Origin: Burkholderia sp. BCC1644
Lineage (GTDB): Bacteria > Pseudomonadota > Gammaproteobacteria > Burkholderiales > Burkholderiaceae
NCBI RefSeq assembly: GCF_902833225.1
Contig: NZ_CADFEI010000015.1
Span: 124,001-188,000 of the forward strand
Reading direction: 5' to 3'
Length of the DNA stretch: 64,000 nt
Under the pieces are notes generated by a model. That model was given only the letters and a program-made list of their open reading frames with translations, was not told the origin of the DNA and searched no databases. Below, piece after piece: positions 62,778-64,000 of this stretch (its first letter is position 1; every line of letters begins with the position of its first letter). The position numbers and the translations under genes are program-made.

Positions 62778-63254
62778 ATGTCATTGTTCCGCTCCCCCGC
62801 TCGCGCCGTTGCCGCCTGCGTGTTGCTGGCCGCATCGACGGCCGCGCTGGCCGCCGGCCCGGCTACCCGCGACCTGGCCGCCGAGGAAGCCAACCGCCAG
62901 CTCGTGCTGACGTTCTACGACCGCTTCTTCAACAAGCACGAAGCAGTCGAGGCCGCCGCCGTCGTCGCGGACGACTATAAACAGCACAACCCGCACGTGC
63001 CGGACGGCAAGAAGCCATTCGTGTCGTACTTCGTCGGCGCGTTCCAGAAGAACCCCGCATCGCGCGCGCGCATCGTCCGCAGCGCAACCGACGGCGATCT
63101 CGTGTACCTGCACGTGCATGCGACCGAACGTCCGGGCGATCGCGGCGAAGCGGTGGTCGACATCTTCCGCGTGAAGGACGGCAAGATCGTCGAGCACTGG
63201 GACGTGATCCAGCCGGTGCCCGAAACGGCCGCAAACCGGAACACGATGTTCTGA
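62778..63254 (+). CDS. Exported NTF2-like/SnoaL-like protein
   Basis: A 158-residue protein with a signal peptide (cleaved near ALAAG) and a SnoaL/NTF2-like fold: NRQLVLTFYDRFFNKHEAVE, the DDYKQHNPHVPDGK stretch and VVDIFRVKDGKIVEHWDVIQ. AAGGAAA precedes the ATG. Such proteins are often paired with HxlR or similar regulators and have unknown substrates. Confidence 0.85.
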   Translation: MSLFRSPARAVAACVLLAASTAALAAGPATRDLAAEEANRQLVLTFYDRFFNKHEAVEAAAVVADDYKQHNPHVPDGKKPFVSYFVGAFQKNPASRARIVRSATDGDLVYLHVHATERPGDRGEAVVDIFRVKDGKIVEHWDVIQPVPETAANRNTMF

Positions 63255-63382
63255 CGCGCGGGCGCCGGGCAAGCGCGGATGCCCGGCGCCGGCGAAGTCC
63301 CCTACAATCGTGCTTCGCCGCCGCTCCGGCGCAGGCGAAGCACGGCCCGCGAAGGCGGCCGTTCGCGAAGACGGTGTCAACG

Positions 63383-64000
63383 ATGAGCCCCGCCCAAATT
63401 TCCCTGAGCAACGCCGGCGACCTGATCGCCAGCCTCGGCAGTCCGCAGTTTCCCGCCCGGCTTTGGGCGTGGCTGCGCGAAACCGTCGATCCGCAATCCC
63501 ATTACAGCGTCGCGACGCGTTACCGGCGTGACGCGCCGTCGCACGCGGTCGACGGCGTCGACGTGCTGTTCTTCGCCGGCGGCGACGATCCCGACGGCAC
63601 GCGCCACGCACTCGATCTGTATACACAGGGCGACTGGCGCAACGACACCCTGCTCCCGCATATCGAGCGCACGACCGATTCGCAGCTCGTGTTCTCCTGC
63701 AACGAGGAAATCGACACGGCGACCGAGTACGGCCGCCAGTTCGCGCTTGGCGAGCTCGGCGAGGACTGCACGCTGCTCGGCAGCGAGCGCGACTATGTCT
63801 ATGCGTTCTCGCTGTTCCGCCGGCGCGGCCAGCCGTCCTATACGCTGGCCGAACTGGCGCTGCTGCGGCAGCTCGGCGATTTCGTGCTGCCGCTGCTGAT
63901 CCAGCATGCGCGGCTCGCACGCCTGACGCCGCGCTCGGACGACGGCGCGCTGCTGCAGCGCTTCGAACAGCGGCTGTCGGCCAGCGGCGCGGCGCTGTCG
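63383..64000 (+). CDS. Probable LuxR family regulator, N-terminal part (runs off the window)
   Basis: 206 codons are visible and the frame is open at the window end. No signal peptide or membrane segment is present. The N-terminal 190 residues look like the sensor part of Burkholderia LuxR-type regulators (PQFPARLWAWLRETVDPQSH, VDVLFFAGGDDPDG, YVYAFSLFRRRGQPSYTLAE), and the RLSASGAALS end is where a LuxR helix-turn-helix would begin. The DNA-binding domain is not visible, so the call is tentative. Confidence 0.55.
   Translation, partial: MSPAQISLSNAGDLIASLGSPQFPARLWAWLRETVDPQSHYSVATRYRRDAPSHAVDGVDVLFFAGGDDPDGTRHALDLYTQGDWRNDTLLPHIERTTDSQLVFSCNEEIDTATEYGRQFALGELGEDCTLLGSERDYVYAFSLFRRRGQPSYTLAELALLRQLGDFVLPLLIQHARLARLTPRSDDGALLQRFEQRLSASGAALS

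Noticed and set aside
1-64000. tRNA, rRNA or CRISPR elements
   Set aside because: I read both strands for cloverleaf-type tRNA ends, rRNA motifs and spaced repeats and saw none; a covariance-model scan would be decisive.

Overview
The window is GC-rich proteobacterial DNA that I read as the second chromosome of a Burkholderia cepacia complex strain. The clearest marker is the block mgtC, cepR (minus), rsaM, cepI plus a CepI-linked hypothetical gene. From memory this matches the order around BCAM1867-BCAM1871 of B. cenocepacia J2315. A CepR-box-type dyad precedes cepI, and Burkholderia-type OpcP porin, DUF4148 and HxlR-type genes follow.

Bases 1 to about 41,700 form one coherent accessory locus, mostly on the minus strand. 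Read 5' to 3' on that strand it holds: pseudopilins gspI-gspJ; three tandem TPR plus GT9-like glycosyltransferase genes; a 4,243-residue TpsA exoprotein; T2SS genes gspF, gspG and gspH; an STN/TonB-C signalling protein, an ECF sigma factor and a FecR-type anti-sigma; a domesticated IS4-transposase/Phd fusion; a TIGR03032 protein with an APS kinase; the TpsB transporter; an ExbB with an added DUF2341/ConA-like exodomain, ExbD and TonB; and the start of a putative porin. Plus-strand genes set between these are gspK, gspC, a DING-type phosphate-binding protein (with a decayed second copy) and two unknown proteins. The gene content recalls the P. aeruginosa PUMA3 region (VreA-VreI-VreR, Hxc T2SS, PdtA/PdtB, PhdA, ExbB2/ExbD2), which responds to phosphate starvation. 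The triple glycosyltransferase operon and the CysC/TIGR03032 pair are not part of that locus as I remember it.

A composite sequence module (13-bp core, 2 bp, heptamer, 4 bp, heptamer resembling a Pho box, then GTC 13-14 bp further on) lies upstream of gspI, of the first glycosyltransferase gene and of tpsA. It is the best evidence that these units form one regulon, plausibly controlled by PhoB and the local ECF sigma factor.

Bases 41,900-51,500 hold ordinary genes: a small hypothetical protein, AlkB, a RutE-like nitroreductase, a membrane metallophosphoesterase, a LysR regulator and a ytcA-mdtN-mdtO-mdtP type efflux operon. Bases 51,500-55,560 hold mgtC, with a leader that may contain a short upstream ORF, and the cep quorum-sensing genes. 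Bases 55,600-64,000 hold a VOC protein, a GNAT acetyltransferase, ribA, a CBS-domain protein, a DUF4148 protein, an Rnk-like protein, a porin, a WXXGXW-repeat protein, an HxlR regulator, an NTF2-like protein and the start of a probable LuxR-family regulator. I saw no rRNA, tRNA, CRISPR array or intact insertion sequence.
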